From contig JAVBRE010000192.1 in the NCBI GenBank assembly GCA_031548325.1, positions 1 to 31,442 of the forward strand: a stretch of 31,442 bases of DNA. The letters are read 5' to 3'. The notes beneath the pieces are model-generated. The model ran no database searches, was not told the origin of the DNA, and saw only the letters and a program-made list of their open reading frames with translations. The translations under genes were made by a program, and so were the position numbers. Positions 1-8,386 of this stretch are shown one piece after another (the first letter of the stretch is position 1; every line of letters starts with the position of its first letter). Source of the stretch: FLUQ01 sp031548325 (GTDB taxonomy: Bacteria > Desulfobacterota > Desulfovibrionia > Desulfovibrionales > Desulfovibrionaceae).

Positions 1-563
1 TCGCCGTGGGCATGGGCGCGCGCGTCACCTTGTTCGACATCAAAATGGATCGTCTGCGCTATCTTGACGACATATTCGGCGGCCGGGTCGTCACCTGCGC
101 GGCCAACGCCCACACCATCAGCCAGGCTGTAAAAACCGCCGACCTGCTCGTCGGAGCCGTGCTCATTCCCGGCGCCAAAACCCCTGTCCTGATCAGCGAA
201 GAAATGGTCAAGACCATGCGCCCCGGCAGCGTTATCGTCGACGTGGCCATTGACCAGGGCGGCTGCGTCGAAACAATGGACCGGCTCACCAGCCACAAAG
301 ACCCTGTTTTCACCAAACACGGTGTCATTCACTATGCCGTGCCCAACATGCCCGGAGCGGTGCCGCGCACCTCTACCTTCGCCCTGACCAACGTCACCCT
401 GCCTTATGCCCTTAAGCTGGCCGACCTCGGCTGGAAAGCGGCCTGCCGTGAAAACCCGGCGCTGGCCAAAGGGATGAACATCGCGTGCGGCAAATGCACC
501 TGCCTGGGCGTGGCCGACGCGCAAAATATCGAGTACACGCCGCTGGAAAGCTTTTTGCGTTGA
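1..563 (+). CDS. ald: Alanine dehydrogenase, C-terminal part (5' end cut by window)
   Basis: NAD-dependent alanine dehydrogenase interconverts L-alanine with pyruvate plus ammonium in the cytosol. The reading frame is open from the first bases and runs to TGA at 561-563, leaving about 187 residues, roughly the second half of the ~370-residue family. Visible family signatures are the dinucleotide-domain stretch DRLRYLDDIFGG, GAVLIPGAKTP, the AIDQGG segment carrying the catalytic Asp, and VPNMPGAVPRTSTFALTN. The N-terminal Lys and His active-site residues lie outside the window. One oddity is a Cys-rich ACGKCTCLG stretch near the C-terminus, where the enzymes I recall do not have cysteines. It ends 5 bp before trkA, so the two may be co-transcribed. 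Confidence 0.93.
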   Translation, partial: AVGMGARVTLFDIKMDRLRYLDDIFGGRVVTCAANAHTISQAVKTADLLVGAVLIPGAKTPVLISEEMVKTMRPGSVIVDVAIDQGGCVETMDRLTSHKDPVFTKHGVIHYAVPNMPGAVPRTSTFALTNVTLPYALKLADLGWKAACRENPALAKGMNIACGKCTCLGVADAQNIEYTPLESFLR

Positions 564-568
564 GCGCC

Positions 569-1969
569 ATGTCCATATTTTCTCTTTATCGCGCCCATCG
601 TGCGCCGCAACAGCGGGTCATCGTGATCGGCGCCGGTGAGGTGGGTTTTCGCATCGCGCAGCGTCTGTCTACCGAAAGCCGTCAGGTTGTGGTGGTCGAC
701 CTGAGCGCCGACAAACTCGCCTTCGTGCACAACGCGCTTGACGTCCAGGTGTTGCAGGGTTCCGGAGCCAACCCCGCTACACTGGCTCAGGCGGGAATCG
801 ACAGTGCGGGCATCGTGCTGGCGGTCACCGATTCCGATGAAGTCAACCTGCTGGCCTGCCTCATCGCCAACCGGCTCAACCCCGAAGCGCTCAAGCTCGC
901 CCGCGTGCGCGATGAGGAATATGCCCATGTCGAAGGACTGCTCGCCCCTGACTGCCTGAATATCAGTGCGCTGATCAACCCGGATGTAGAAGTCGTCGCT
1001 TCCATCGAGCGTATGCTGCGATTGCCGCGCGCCGTGGATTTCGCCGAGTTCGGAAGCGGCCGGATCAAGGTAGTCGCCGTTCAGGTCCAGGATGGTCCGC
1101 TTCCGGAAAAACCCTTGACCCAATTTCCATCCATCGCTCAAGACCACGGCTTGCGGGTGGCGGGAATTTTGCGCGGCGAGCGTTTGGTGCTGCCCGGCGG
1201 GCAGGACTGCATCCATACTGGGGACGTGGTGTATTTCGTCTGCCGTGAAGAGAGTCTGGACACCGTATTTCGCATCACGAACGCCACCACCGCTCCGGCG
1301 CGGCGCGTTCTTATCGCGGGTGGCGGCAATCTGGGCCTGAAGCTGGCCTTGCGTCTGGAAGAGTCGGGCTGCCAGATCAAACTGATGGAGAAAAATGCCG
1401 TCCGTTGCGGATTTTTGGCGGACAAACTGCAGTACGTCACCGTGCTGCACGGCGACGCCACTGACCGTGACTTCATGCGCGAAGAAAACGCCGGCAGCAT
1501 GGACATGGTCGTGGCGCTGACCGGCGATGAAGAGACAAATGTGCTCATATGTCTGCTGGCCAAAGCGTTGGGCGCCCGGAAAAGCATCACCAGAATGAAC
1601 AAGGGCGGATATCTGCCCATCGTGCGGGCCATCGGCATTGAGCTTTCCGTCAACCCGCGCCTGGCCGCCACCAACAGCATCATACGTTTTATCCGGCGAG
1701 GCATGGTTTTGTCCACACTGTCCACGCAGGATGAGCAAGTGGAGATGCTGGAAGCCGTCGTCCAGCAGGGATCCCGCCTGGCGGGAAAGCCCCTGCGCGA
1801 CCTCTCCTTTCCCGCAAGCGCCAACCTTCTGGCAATTCTGCGCGGCGATGAAGTCATTATTCCAAAAGGCGACACGATTCCTCTGCCCCACGACCGGGTG
1901 CTGGTCATCTGCGACCGGGCTCACGTGGCTTGGGTCGAAGGCATGTTGACCGGCGCGACGCAAGCCTGA
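569..1969 (+). CDS. trkA: Trk potassium uptake regulatory subunit TrkA
   Basis: TrkA is the cytosolic NAD(H)-binding gating ring of the Trk potassium transporter and works with the TrkH pore encoded next door. At 466 aa it matches the usual ~458 aa. It has the two-fold RCK layout: a first Rossmann motif GAGEVG at residues 21-26, a second VLIAGGGNLG motif near residues 248-258, and a TrkA_C domain after each. The frame is open further upstream into ald, but the ATG at 569 gives the normal N-terminus just before the first beta strand, and an upstream start would overlap ald. The Shine-Dalgarno is weak, so translation may be coupled to ald. trkH follows after 12 bp. Confidence 0.95.
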   Translation: MSIFSLYRAHRAPQQRVIVIGAGEVGFRIAQRLSTESRQVVVVDLSADKLAFVHNALDVQVLQGSGANPATLAQAGIDSAGIVLAVTDSDEVNLLACLIANRLNPEALKLARVRDEEYAHVEGLLAPDCLNISALINPDVEVVASIERMLRLPRAVDFAEFGSGRIKVVAVQVQDGPLPEKPLTQFPSIAQDHGLRVAGILRGERLVLPGGQDCIHTGDVVYFVCREESLDTVFRITNATTAPARRVLIAGGGNLGLKLALRLEESGCQIKLMEKNAVRCGFLADKLQYVTVLHGDATDRDFMREENAGSMDMVVALTGDEETNVLICLLAKALGARKSITRMNKGGYLPIVRAIGIELSVNPRLAATNSIIRFIRRGMVLSTLSTQDEQVEMLEAVVQQGSRLAGKPLRDLSFPASANLLAILRGDEVIIPKGDTIPLPHDRVLVICDRAHVAWVEGMLTGATQA

Positions 1970-1981
1970 AGAGTATTTGCC

Positions 1982-3427
1982 ATGCGCGTCCGCACCATTC
2001 TGTATATCATCGGCGGCCTGCTCTGCGCCTTGGGCATGAGCATGCTGCTGCCCGCTGTAGCGTCGCTCTGGTACAAAGACAGTGGTCTGTGGCCGCTTGC
2101 CGCCTCAATCGCCGTCACTCTCTGCAGCGGCGGAATTTTGCTTTGGACCTTTCGCGGCAGTCTCTCGCGCGATGCTCCGCTCACCCATCGCGAAGGGATG
2201 GCCACTGTGGCTTTCGCCTGGATCATTGCCTGTTTTTTCGGCGCGCTGCCTTATGCGTTCGCGGGTATTCTGGATATAACCGACGCTGTCTTTGAATCCG
2301 TCTCCGGCTTCACCACAACAGGCTCGTCGGTCCTGAGCGACGTCGAAGCCGTCGCGCCGGGTCTGCTGCTCTGGCGGGCCACGACCCACTGGCTGGGCGG
2401 CATGGGCATCATCGTGCTGTCGCTCGCCATTCTGCCTTATCTGGGCATGGGCGGCATGCAGTTGTACAAGGCGGAAGTGCCCGGTCCCTCACCGGACAAA
2501 CTGACGCCGCGCCTGAAAGATACCGCCGCCATATTATGGGAGGTGTACCTGCTTTTGACCCTGTTGCAGATCCTCTGCCTGCTGCCCGGCGAAATGACTC
2601 TCTTCGAGGCGATCTGCCACACCTTCGCCTCCGTCGCCACCGGCGGCTTTTCCACCCGCAACGCATCGCTGGGCGCGTATGGGGCGTACAGCCAGTGGGT
2701 CTGCATCGTCTTCATGTTCCTGGCCGGCGCAAATTTTGTTTTGCACTTCAAGCTGTTGCGTGGCGAATGCGCAGTCTATAAACGGGACGGAGAATTCTGC
2801 TTTTATGCCGCTTTTGTGGGACTGGCCGTCCTGATCGTATTCTTGCAGAGGCTGGGACACGAAACCGGCATTGAAAACGCACTGCGCACGGCGGCGTTTC
2901 AGGTGGTATCCATCGTCACCACCACGGGTTTTGTCAACGCGGATTTCGAAACGTGGGCTCCTCTCTCGCAACTTATCCTCCTGCTGCTCATGTTCGCGGG
3001 CGGCTGCGCCGGCTCCACCAGCGGCGGAGTCAAATGCATGCGGATCCTCCTTCTCGGCAAACAATTGTATCATGAGGTCTTTTCACTGGTTCACCCGCAT
3101 GCCGTTCATCATGTAAAGCTGAACAGACGTACCGTGCCGGGAACGGTCATCATCGGCTGTTTCAGCTTTGTCGCGCTGTTTCTGCTGCTCTGGCTGTTGT
3201 CGTCCCTGGTTCTGGCGGCACTGGGGCTGGATGCGGTCACCGCCTGCACCGCCGCCCTGACCTGCCTTGCCAACACGGGCCCTGGTCTGGGCACAGTGGG
3301 ACCCATGGAAAATTTCGCCCATCTTCCATATACCGCCAAATGGGTGCTGTCCGTCGACATGCTGTTGGGACGGCTCGAACTGTTCACTCTTTTCATTCTG
3401 TGCGTTCCAGAATTCTGGCGTCGCTGA
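1982..3427 (+). CDS. trkH: Trk potassium uptake membrane subunit TrkH
   Basis: TrkH is the inner-membrane pore of the Trk system, passing potassium under control of TrkA. The 481-aa protein is the usual length, and its hydrophobic segments fit four repeated M1-P-M2 units. The four P-loop filter regions can be read in order: SGFTTTGSS, ASVATGGFSTRN, VTTTGFVNAD and LANTGPGLG, each with the conserved filter glycine. The C-terminus ends soon after the last membrane helix. The gene starts at ATG 12 bp after trkA, so the pair is an operon. An MFS gene begins 33 bp downstream. Confidence 0.95.
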   Translation: MRVRTILYIIGGLLCALGMSMLLPAVASLWYKDSGLWPLAASIAVTLCSGGILLWTFRGSLSRDAPLTHREGMATVAFAWIIACFFGALPYAFAGILDITDAVFESVSGFTTTGSSVLSDVEAVAPGLLLWRATTHWLGGMGIIVLSLAILPYLGMGGMQLYKAEVPGPSPDKLTPRLKDTAAILWEVYLLLTLLQILCLLPGEMTLFEAICHTFASVATGGFSTRNASLGAYGAYSQWVCIVFMFLAGANFVLHFKLLRGECAVYKRDGEFCFYAAFVGLAVLIVFLQRLGHETGIENALRTAAFQVVSIVTTTGFVNADFETWAPLSQLILLLLMFAGGCAGSTSGGVKCMRILLLGKQLYHEVFSLVHPHAVHHVKLNRRTVPGTVIIGCFSFVALFLLLWLLSSLVLAALGLDAVTACTAALTCLANTGPGLGTVGPMENFAHLPYTAKWVLSVDMLLGRLELFTLFILCVPEFWRR

Positions 3428-3460
3428 GCGCACCCGCAAAAACAACCCGAGCCGAACTCT

Positions 3461-4654
3461 ATGAAGCACTCTTTTCTCACCACGCCTGCGGACAAAACAG
3501 GACCGCTGTCCCTGGCGGCCGGATTTTGCGCGCTGATCATCGCCATGGGTGTAGGCCGTTTTGTCTACACCTCGCTCCTGCCGGGCATGATGCAGGTTTA
3601 CGGCTTTGACGAAGCCGTGGCCGGAGTCATGGCGGCCTGGAACTACGCGGGATACCTTGCCGGCGCGCTGCTTGTCAGAGGAGCCAGGCCCGGCATGCGG
3701 CGCTATTGGCTTTTTGCCGTCTCGCTGTTCCTCAGTGTGGCAACCACGGCGGGCATGGGCCTGGTCCAAAGTGAAACAGCCTGGTATGCCGTTCGTTTTC
3801 TTTCAGGCCTGGCCAGCGGCGGCATTTTCGTTCTCGCCTCGGCCATAGTGCTGGATGCTCTGGCCGTCTTGCGGCGTCCGGAACTGGCTGGTTTTCTCTA
3901 CAGCGGCGTGGGCACGGGCATCACCCTCGGTGGAATCGGAGCGTCCTTTTTCGCCGCGGCTCTCGGCCCCGGCGGCGCATGGATCGCCATGGGGCTTGTC
4001 TGCGTGCCGCCGGCGCTTTTTTCAGTCTACCGTCTGCACCCCGGGCGAACGCCCTCGCCTGAGCGAGAAAAATCCGCCGCCGCGCAGCTGGCCGTACAAA
4101 CATCCCCCAAGGGAGCGTACGTTCGTCTGGTGACGGCATACTTTCTGGAAGGCTTCGGGTACATCATCGGCACGACCTTTTTGGTGGCCCTGGTACGCAG
4201 TTCAACAGGATCAGGCCTTCTGGCCGATGCCGCCTGGATCATCACGGGGGCCGCCGCTGCGCTCACAGCTCCGCTGTGGCCTCTGCTCGCCGCCCGGACA
4301 GGCAGGCTGCCCATGCTTATTATTGCCTTTCTGCTGCAGGGGACCGGGGTGCTGCTGCCGGCTCTTTCGACATCCGCTATTGCGGCGGTCGGCGGCGGGC
4401 TGCTGCTTGGCGGCACCTTCATGGGCATTACCGTGCTTTCATTGCAGCACGGCGTCTTTCTGAGCGGCAAACCGAGCGCGCACACCATCGCCACCATGAC
4501 CGTGGTGTACGGCGTAGGGCAGATCATCGGCCCCTTTGTGGCCGGGGTAACGGGAAAAGGCGGTGCCGGTTTTTCTTTTTCCTTCGTGGTGTCCTCCGCC
4601 TGCCTTTTTGCCGCTGCGGCTGTGCTTGGCGTGGAATACTTCCGTCGCAGATAA
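3461..4654 (+). CDS. MFS transporter, YbfB/YjiJ-like family
   Basis: This is an inner-membrane secondary transporter of the major facilitator superfamily, 397 aa with about 12 hydrophobic helices. The N-terminal pattern (GFCALIIAMGVGRFVYTSLLP, then a short loop and the Gly-rich YAGYLAGALL helix) is typical of the YbfB/YjiJ group (MFS_4). A charged loop around residues 190-210 separates the two six-helix halves. The substrate is unknown. No clear Shine-Dalgarno precedes the ATG, but the 33-bp gap after trkH suggests read-through from the trk operon. The stop codon overlaps the start of an intrinsic terminator. Family assignment rests on recalled similarity, so it could be a related MFS subgroup. 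Confidence 0.85.
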   Translation: MKHSFLTTPADKTGPLSLAAGFCALIIAMGVGRFVYTSLLPGMMQVYGFDEAVAGVMAAWNYAGYLAGALLVRGARPGMRRYWLFAVSLFLSVATTAGMGLVQSETAWYAVRFLSGLASGGIFVLASAIVLDALAVLRRPELAGFLYSGVGTGITLGGIGASFFAAALGPGGAWIAMGLVCVPPALFSVYRLHPGRTPSPEREKSAAAQLAVQTSPKGAYVRLVTAYFLEGFGYIIGTTFLVALVRSSTGSGLLADAAWIITGAAAALTAPLWPLLAARTGRLPMLIIAFLLQGTGVLLPALSTSAIAAVGGGLLLGGTFMGITVLSLQHGVFLSGKPSAHTIATMTVVYGVGQIIGPFVAGVTGKGGAGFSFSFVVSSACLFAAAAVLGVEYFRRR

Positions 4655-4678
4655 AAACCCCGGCTCGGCCGGGGTTTT
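4654..4678. terminator. Bidirectional intrinsic terminator
   Basis: An 11-bp perfect stem (AAAACCCCGGC with GCCGGGGTTTT) with a 3-nt TCG loop sits between the convergent MFS and LarA-like genes. The A/T-flanked stem supplies a T-run on both strands, so it can end transcription from either side. Confidence 0.88.
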
Positions 4679-4681
4679 GTC

Positions 4682-5959
4682 TCAGTGCGCTTTGAGCAGC
4701 CTGGGCTGGATACGTCCGTCCCCGGCAAAGGTGATGGGCACAGGATTGCCCTCGATTTCCATGCCCTTTTTGGCTTGCACTTCGCCGAGCAGGGCTTCGG
4801 AAATGTAACATTCTTCCAGAAAGAGCGTATTGGGAATAATGATCAATCGCGCTTTTTCCGGAGCCACGCTGCCGGACAGGCAACGCAGGATGCTTTCCAG
4901 AACTTCCTTTTCCGTATCAAAATAGATGGGAATTTTTGCCCTGATGGGAAAAGTCGCGGTCAGACTATTCACATAGGTCGGTTTTCTATCGATTTTTTCC
5001 ACCAGTTTTCGTGTGGTGAAGTCCGCAAGGCCGATGCCGACGGCGTTGCCGTGCGACTCTTCCGACAGATCCATAACCGCGAGATAGCGCATGTGCGGGT
5101 CAACGGGTTCGGGCTCGCCCTGAATGCACAGACGGCCGATGATATTCGTATCCATGCCGGTGCCGCTGTAGTTTTTGCCCATTTCCTCGACAATCAGGGC
5201 ATGCAGTTGGGTCACGGGCAAGGAGGGCATCAGGGTCTTGGAATAGGCCAGAATGCGGGCTTCTTCTTCCAGCAGGTTGCGCGCGGGAACGGCCTTGACC
5301 ATGGCCGTTTCCTCGTAGGCGTTTTCCACCACGGCAATGCCGCCGATAACCGGCATTTTTTCTAAAATCAGCCTGCCCACATCCTGCAAAAGCACCGGCA
5401 AGTCCGTGGCCTTGCCCTGGCTGTGAAACTGCCGGGCGCCGGAAGGGCCGCCCAGCCCCACAACCAGTTTTTTGACCATGCCGCTTTCGATCTCGCCTTT
5501 GAATGAGGTATGGGTTTTAACCCTGTTAAGAGGAACAATGGCGTCAACCGCAAATGCCGAATCGAGCATGTGGGCGTGCAGGCCGCCGGAAGTCACGCCG
5601 ATTTCGCGTCCTTCCGAACAGGTGATCACTTTCGCGCCCACGTTTTCTTCGGTGATGCCAAAGCTGGCCAGCAATTCAGCCTGACCTTCCTTGACACCGC
5701 CGCCGTGACTGCCCATGGCCGCCAGAAATACGGGCGTGGCCCCTGCTTCTCTCACGGTTCGGGCGGCCGAGGCCAGAATGGCCACAATGTTCCGTATCCC
5801 CCGACTGCCCACGGTAATGCCCACGGTCTTGCCGCCGCCGATGCCGGCCTGATCCAAAAGAACGCGCATTTCAACCGCGACCGCCCCCGCGACATCCTCT
5901 ACCGTGGGCCGCGAAAAATGCTGCCGAACCTTGAGCACTTTGGGGAAAATCATGTTCAT
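4682..5959 (-). CDS. LarA-like (DUF2088) nickel-pincer-type racemase/epimerase family protein
   Basis: This 425-aa protein resembles the lactate racemase LarA family, whose studied members epimerise 2-hydroxyacids with a nickel-pincer nucleotide. Visible signatures are AMGSHGGG in the N-terminal domain, the VKTHTSFKG...ESGMVKKLV block carrying candidate ligand His and Lys residues, and GARQFHSQG. The ATG at 5959 is chosen because AGGA lies 6 nt upstream on the minus strand; an in-frame ATG at 5986 has no such site. No larB, larC or larE is visible in the window, so cofactor maturation genes must lie elsewhere if it is a true nickel enzyme. Its substrate is unknown. It stands alone, convergent with the MFS gene and divergent from the Nif3-family gene. 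Confidence 0.85.
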   Translation of the reverse strand: MNMIFPKVLKVRQHFSRPTVEDVAGAVAVEMRVLLDQAGIGGGKTVGITVGSRGIRNIVAILASAARTVREAGATPVFLAAMGSHGGGVKEGQAELLASFGITEENVGAKVITCSEGREIGVTSGGLHAHMLDSAFAVDAIVPLNRVKTHTSFKGEIESGMVKKLVVGLGGPSGARQFHSQGKATDLPVLLQDVGRLILEKMPVIGGIAVVENAYEETAMVKAVPARNLLEEEARILAYSKTLMPSLPVTQLHALIVEEMGKNYSGTGMDTNIIGRLCIQGEPEPVDPHMRYLAVMDLSEESHGNAVGIGLADFTTRKLVEKIDRKPTYVNSLTATFPIRAKIPIYFDTEKEVLESILRCLSGSVAPEKARLIIIPNTLFLEECYISEALLGEVQAKKGMEIEGNPVPITFAGDGRIQPRLLKAH

Positions 5960-6003
5960 GGCGCATCCTGTAGGTTGTCTGTTCATGCCTATTCGGCACG
6001 GAA

Positions 6004-6032
6004 ACGATAGTCAAACTTGCGGCAATGATCAA
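6004..6032 (-). promoter_or_regulatory. Possible sigma-70 promoter for the LarA-like gene
   Basis: On the minus strand, TTGATC (6032-6027) and TATCGT (6009-6004) are 17 nt apart. This would start transcription near 5997 and leave a ~38-nt leader containing the AGGA ribosome site. Both hexamers match the consensus at only four of six positions. Confidence 0.42.
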
Positions 6033-6130
6033 TACTGTAAAAAACGCTTGACTATTCTGCATACGTGTTTCATTGACTTGGTCGGTTAATGGATTTTTGT
6101 CAGGAGTCGCCCTTTGGATGCTCACATACA

Positions 6131-6198
6131 CCGGGTCCGCGCCCGGCCTATTCAGCAAAGCAACCGGATGCTTCTACCGCACAGGCAGTAGGAGCATC
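6131..6198 (+). other. Two hairpins in the leader of the Nif3-family gene
   Basis: The first hairpin pairs CCGGG (6131-6135) with CCCGG (6142-6146). The second pairs GATGCTTCTAC (6167-6177) with GTAGGAGCATC (6188-6198), an 11-bp stem containing one G-U pair and a 10-nt loop. A T-rich TTGCTTTTC follows, then the ribosome site CAGGGGG at 6207-6213. The arrangement resembles an attenuator or structured leader. I could not match it to a known riboswitch class. Confidence 0.5.
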
Positions 6199-6220
6199 TT
6201 GCTTTTCAGGGGGTATCCGC

Positions 6221-7042
6221 ATGAAACTATTTGAAATCATTGGCTGCATTGAAAGTATCGCCCCTTTGCACGCGGCCGCTCCTTGGGACAAGTCGGGTAT
6301 GCAGGTCGCATCCCGCCGGGACGACGCAACGCATCTGGCCGTGCTGCTCGACCCCGCTCCGGACGCGGTGCGAAACGCCCTCGCGGCCGGGGCGGACATG
6401 ATTCTTTCCCACCACCCTCTGACCATGCAACCGCGCTTCGCGGACATGCTGGATGAATATCACAGCGTTCTCAGTCTGTTGTTCACCCGCGATGTGGCGC
6501 TGTACAGCGCCCACACCTCGCTGGACGCCAATTTGTGCGGACCGGCCGGCTGGCTGGCTGACGCGCTGGATCTGCGGGACCGCGCCGCCCTTGAAGTGCT
6601 GCGCGAAAGAACGGATGCGCCGTTGCCGTATGGATTCGGCATTGCGGGTTTTTTGCCCGAACCTGTGCCCTATGCCGTTTTTGTCGACCGCCTTGCCTCG
6701 CTTACAGGCAAACTTTCCTGGTCCGCCGCCGGCCCGAAACCGGAAACCGTCGTTTCCGTCGCTTATTGTCCGGGTTCCGGCGCGTCAATGGTGAACGCCG
6801 CCGAAAAGGCGCGGGTCAGCGTCTATATCACGGGCGATGTCAAATACCACACGGCCCTTGAAGCCCGCATCCGGGTGCTTGACATCGGCCACTTCGCACT
6901 GGAGGAAATCATGATGCAGCGCTTCGCCGCACTGTTGCGGCGGGCTCTGCCCACTCTCACCATCACCTTTTTTCCGGCTGCCGATCCTCTCGTCCATGAG
7001 GGACGGTGCGACTCGCGCCCTGGCGTTTGTTCCGGCCTTTGA
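6221..7042 (+). CDS. Nif3-like dinuclear metal-centre protein (YbgI/YqfO family)
   Basis: A 273-aa member of the Nif3 family, which forms toroidal hexamers with a two-metal site; its physiological reaction is not firmly established. Candidate metal ligands are His64-His65 in LSHHPL, His98 and Asp102 in AHTSLD, and His224 and Glu228 in GHFALEE, plus the GDVKYH motif near 205-210. The length fits the short form that lacks the PII-like insertion. The frame is open back to 6089, but the ATG at 6221 is preferred because CAGGGGG lies 7 nt upstream and the protein then begins at the usual MKLFEII N-terminus. The coiled-coil zinc-ribbon gene follows after 21 bp, a pairing commonly seen in bacteria. 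Confidence 0.9.
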   Translation: MKLFEIIGCIESIAPLHAAAPWDKSGMQVASRRDDATHLAVLLDPAPDAVRNALAAGADMILSHHPLTMQPRFADMLDEYHSVLSLLFTRDVALYSAHTSLDANLCGPAGWLADALDLRDRAALEVLRERTDAPLPYGFGIAGFLPEPVPYAVFVDRLASLTGKLSWSAAGPKPETVVSVAYCPGSGASMVNAAEKARVSVYITGDVKYHTALEARIRVLDIGHFALEEIMMQRFAALLRRALPTLTITFFPAADPLVHEGRCDSRPGVCSGL

Positions 7043-7063
7043 GCCGCTTTTCAGGAGGATATT

Positions 7064-7789
7064 GTGAGCTTGTATCTGAAGCAGATTGAACAATTGGTGG
7101 CGTTGCAGAAAGTGGACGACGAAATTTTCGTTCTCCGCCAGGAAGTGGAAAGAGCCCCAAAAGAAGTTGAAGAACTGCGCGCGCAGTTTGCCGAATTGGA
7201 AACCCAGCAAACCCGCCTTAACGACAAGATGGCGCACTTGAAGGAACAGGCGAAACGTCTGGATTTCGACATCGACAGCGATGTCGGCAAGATCAAGAAG
7301 AGCAAGAACAAACTGATGCAGGTGGGCAACGCCAAAGAGTACCACGCCATGATGCGTGAAATGGATTCTTTGGAAAAATCCAACCGGTCGCGCGAAGAAG
7401 AAAAGATGACCCTGGCGGAAGAACTGGAACGCCAGAGAACCTCCATGTCCGAGGTGGACGAACGCCACGGTTTGATGCAGGCCGCGCTGCAAGCCAAGGA
7501 AGAGACCCTTGAGTCCCGTTTGAGCGAAGCGGAAAAAACGTTGAAAGTTCTCGACGCCAAACGCGACGAAACCGGCAAGGAAATTCCCCTGCCTGTGCTG
7601 TCCCGCTACGAATTCATCCGCCAACGCCTACCCCACCCGGTTATTGTTTCCGTCAAGGGCGGGGTCTGCTCCGGCTGCAACATCGCCATTCCGCCCCAGG
7701 GCTATATCGAGCTGCAAAAAGGGACGCAGATACTCTCTTGCCCCAACTGCCAGCGGCTGATCTACTGGAGTGAGCACTTCACGGCCTGA
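7064..7789 (+). CDS. Coiled-coil and C4 zinc-ribbon protein (COG1579-like)
   Basis: A 241-aa cytosolic protein. Residues 1-180 are strongly charged heptad-like sequence (Glu, Lys, Leu, Gln rich) predicted to form a long antiparallel coiled coil. Residues 202-229 hold a treble-clef-type zinc ribbon with CSGC (Cys202, Cys205) and CPNC (Cys226, Cys229). The start is GTG at 7064 with a strong AGGAGG 5 nt upstream. The family is widespread and is thought to bind nucleic acid, but no defined function can be given here. It sits between the Nif3-family gene and rnpB and is closed by a strong terminator 8 bp after the stop. Confidence 0.9.
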   Translation: MSLYLKQIEQLVALQKVDDEIFVLRQEVERAPKEVEELRAQFAELETQQTRLNDKMAHLKEQAKRLDFDIDSDVGKIKKSKNKLMQVGNAKEYHAMMREMDSLEKSNRSREEEKMTLAEELERQRTSMSEVDERHGLMQAALQAKEETLESRLSEAEKTLKVLDAKRDETGKEIPLPVLSRYEFIRQRLPHPVIVSVKGGVCSGCNIAIPPQGYIELQKGTQILSCPNCQRLIYWSEHFTA

Positions 7790-7797
7790 CGCTCATA

Positions 7798-7836
7798 CAA
7801 AAAGCGAGGGGGCGCTGCGCGCCCCCTCGCTTTTTG
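7798..7836 (+). terminator. Strong intrinsic terminator after the zinc-ribbon gene
   Basis: A perfect stem of about 18 bp (7798-7815 with 7819-7836) has a 3-nt TGC loop, a GC-rich core and five Ts closing the right arm. It separates the zinc-ribbon gene from rnpB and should work on both strands because the left arm is A-rich. Confidence 0.9.
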
Positions 7837-7849
7837 TCCGGCTTTTTTC

Positions 7850-7855
7850 TATACT
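7850..7855 (+). promoter_or_regulatory. -10 box of the rnpB promoter
   Basis: TATACT at 7850-7855 is placed so that transcription would begin at about 7862, exactly the first paired base of RNase P RNA. The matching -35 region falls inside the right arm of the preceding terminator (around 7827-7833) and matches the consensus poorly. Confidence 0.65.
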
Positions 7856-7861
7856 TTCAAC

Positions 7862-8235
7862 GGGAGCCGGACGGGTCATCGCTGCGGTACGCCCAAAAGG
7901 GCGCGCCGGAGAGGAAAGTCCGGGCTCTATAGGGCAAAACGCCGGGTAATTCCCGGAGGGGGCGACCCCTGGACAGCGCCACAGAAAGCAAACCGCCGGC
8001 CGGAGGCGACTCCGGTCCGGTAAGGGTGAAACGGTGGGGTAAGAGCCCACCAGTCCGCACGGCAACGGGCGGAGCTAGGCAAACCCCGTTCAGAGCAAGA
8101 CCAAATAGGGGGGCGTTATGAGCCGGCCCGGCCATGCCCCCGGGTAGGTTGCTTGAGGCGGCGGGCGACCGCCGCCCTAGAGGAATGATGACCGCCTTTC
8201 ACAAGGCACAGAACCCGGCTTATAGTCCGGCTCCC
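7862..8235 (+). ncRNA. rnpB: RNase P RNA, bacterial class A
   Basis: RNase P RNA is the catalytic part of the enzyme that trims the 5' leader from pre-tRNAs. The ~374-nt gene is bounded by its P1 helix: GGGAGCCGG at the 5' end pairs with CCGGCTCCC at 8227-8235. The conserved core is present: GAGAGGAAAGTCC near 7908-7921 (P4 left strand) and, near the 3' end, ACAGAACCCGGCTTATAG (P4 right strand). GTAAGGGTGAAACGGTG near 8020-8036 and the AAGACCAAATAGG segment are also typical of type A molecules. Class A is the ancestral bacterial type found in Proteobacteria. There is no clear T-run terminator directly after it, so the 3' end may be made by processing. Confidence 0.97.
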
Positions 8236-8386
8236 ATTTCAGTTTGCGGTGATTCGCCTCAAAAGAGAAATGTCGCCCTTCGCCGAAGTACGCAAATTCC
8301 GTGCGACGGGACGTGGATACGCGCAACCTTCGCTCGGAACAAGCGCAACGCGGCAAAAGGGAAAAAATAATTTAGTGACGGATTTC

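Noticed and set aside
404..1963. Long minus-strand open frame (519 codons) opposite trkA
   Set aside because: It is antisense to an unmistakable trkA and has the Gln/His/Gly-rich composition expected from reading a GC-rich gene backwards. The same applies to 10546-12144 (-), 23377-25092 (-), 27230-28576 (+) and 30019-31284 (-).
6089..6220. N-terminal extension of the Nif3-family protein from 6089, or a known riboswitch in this leader
   Set aside because: The start at 6221 has a strong ribosome site and the normal N-terminus. None of the conserved cores of riboswitch classes I know (for example TPP, cobalamin, glycine, ZTP, fluoride) could be found.
8249..8386. N-terminal extension of IspDF from GTG 8249
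   Set aside because: No ribosome site precedes it, the 46 extra residues are Arg-rich and unlike IspD, and they directly abut the end of rnpB.
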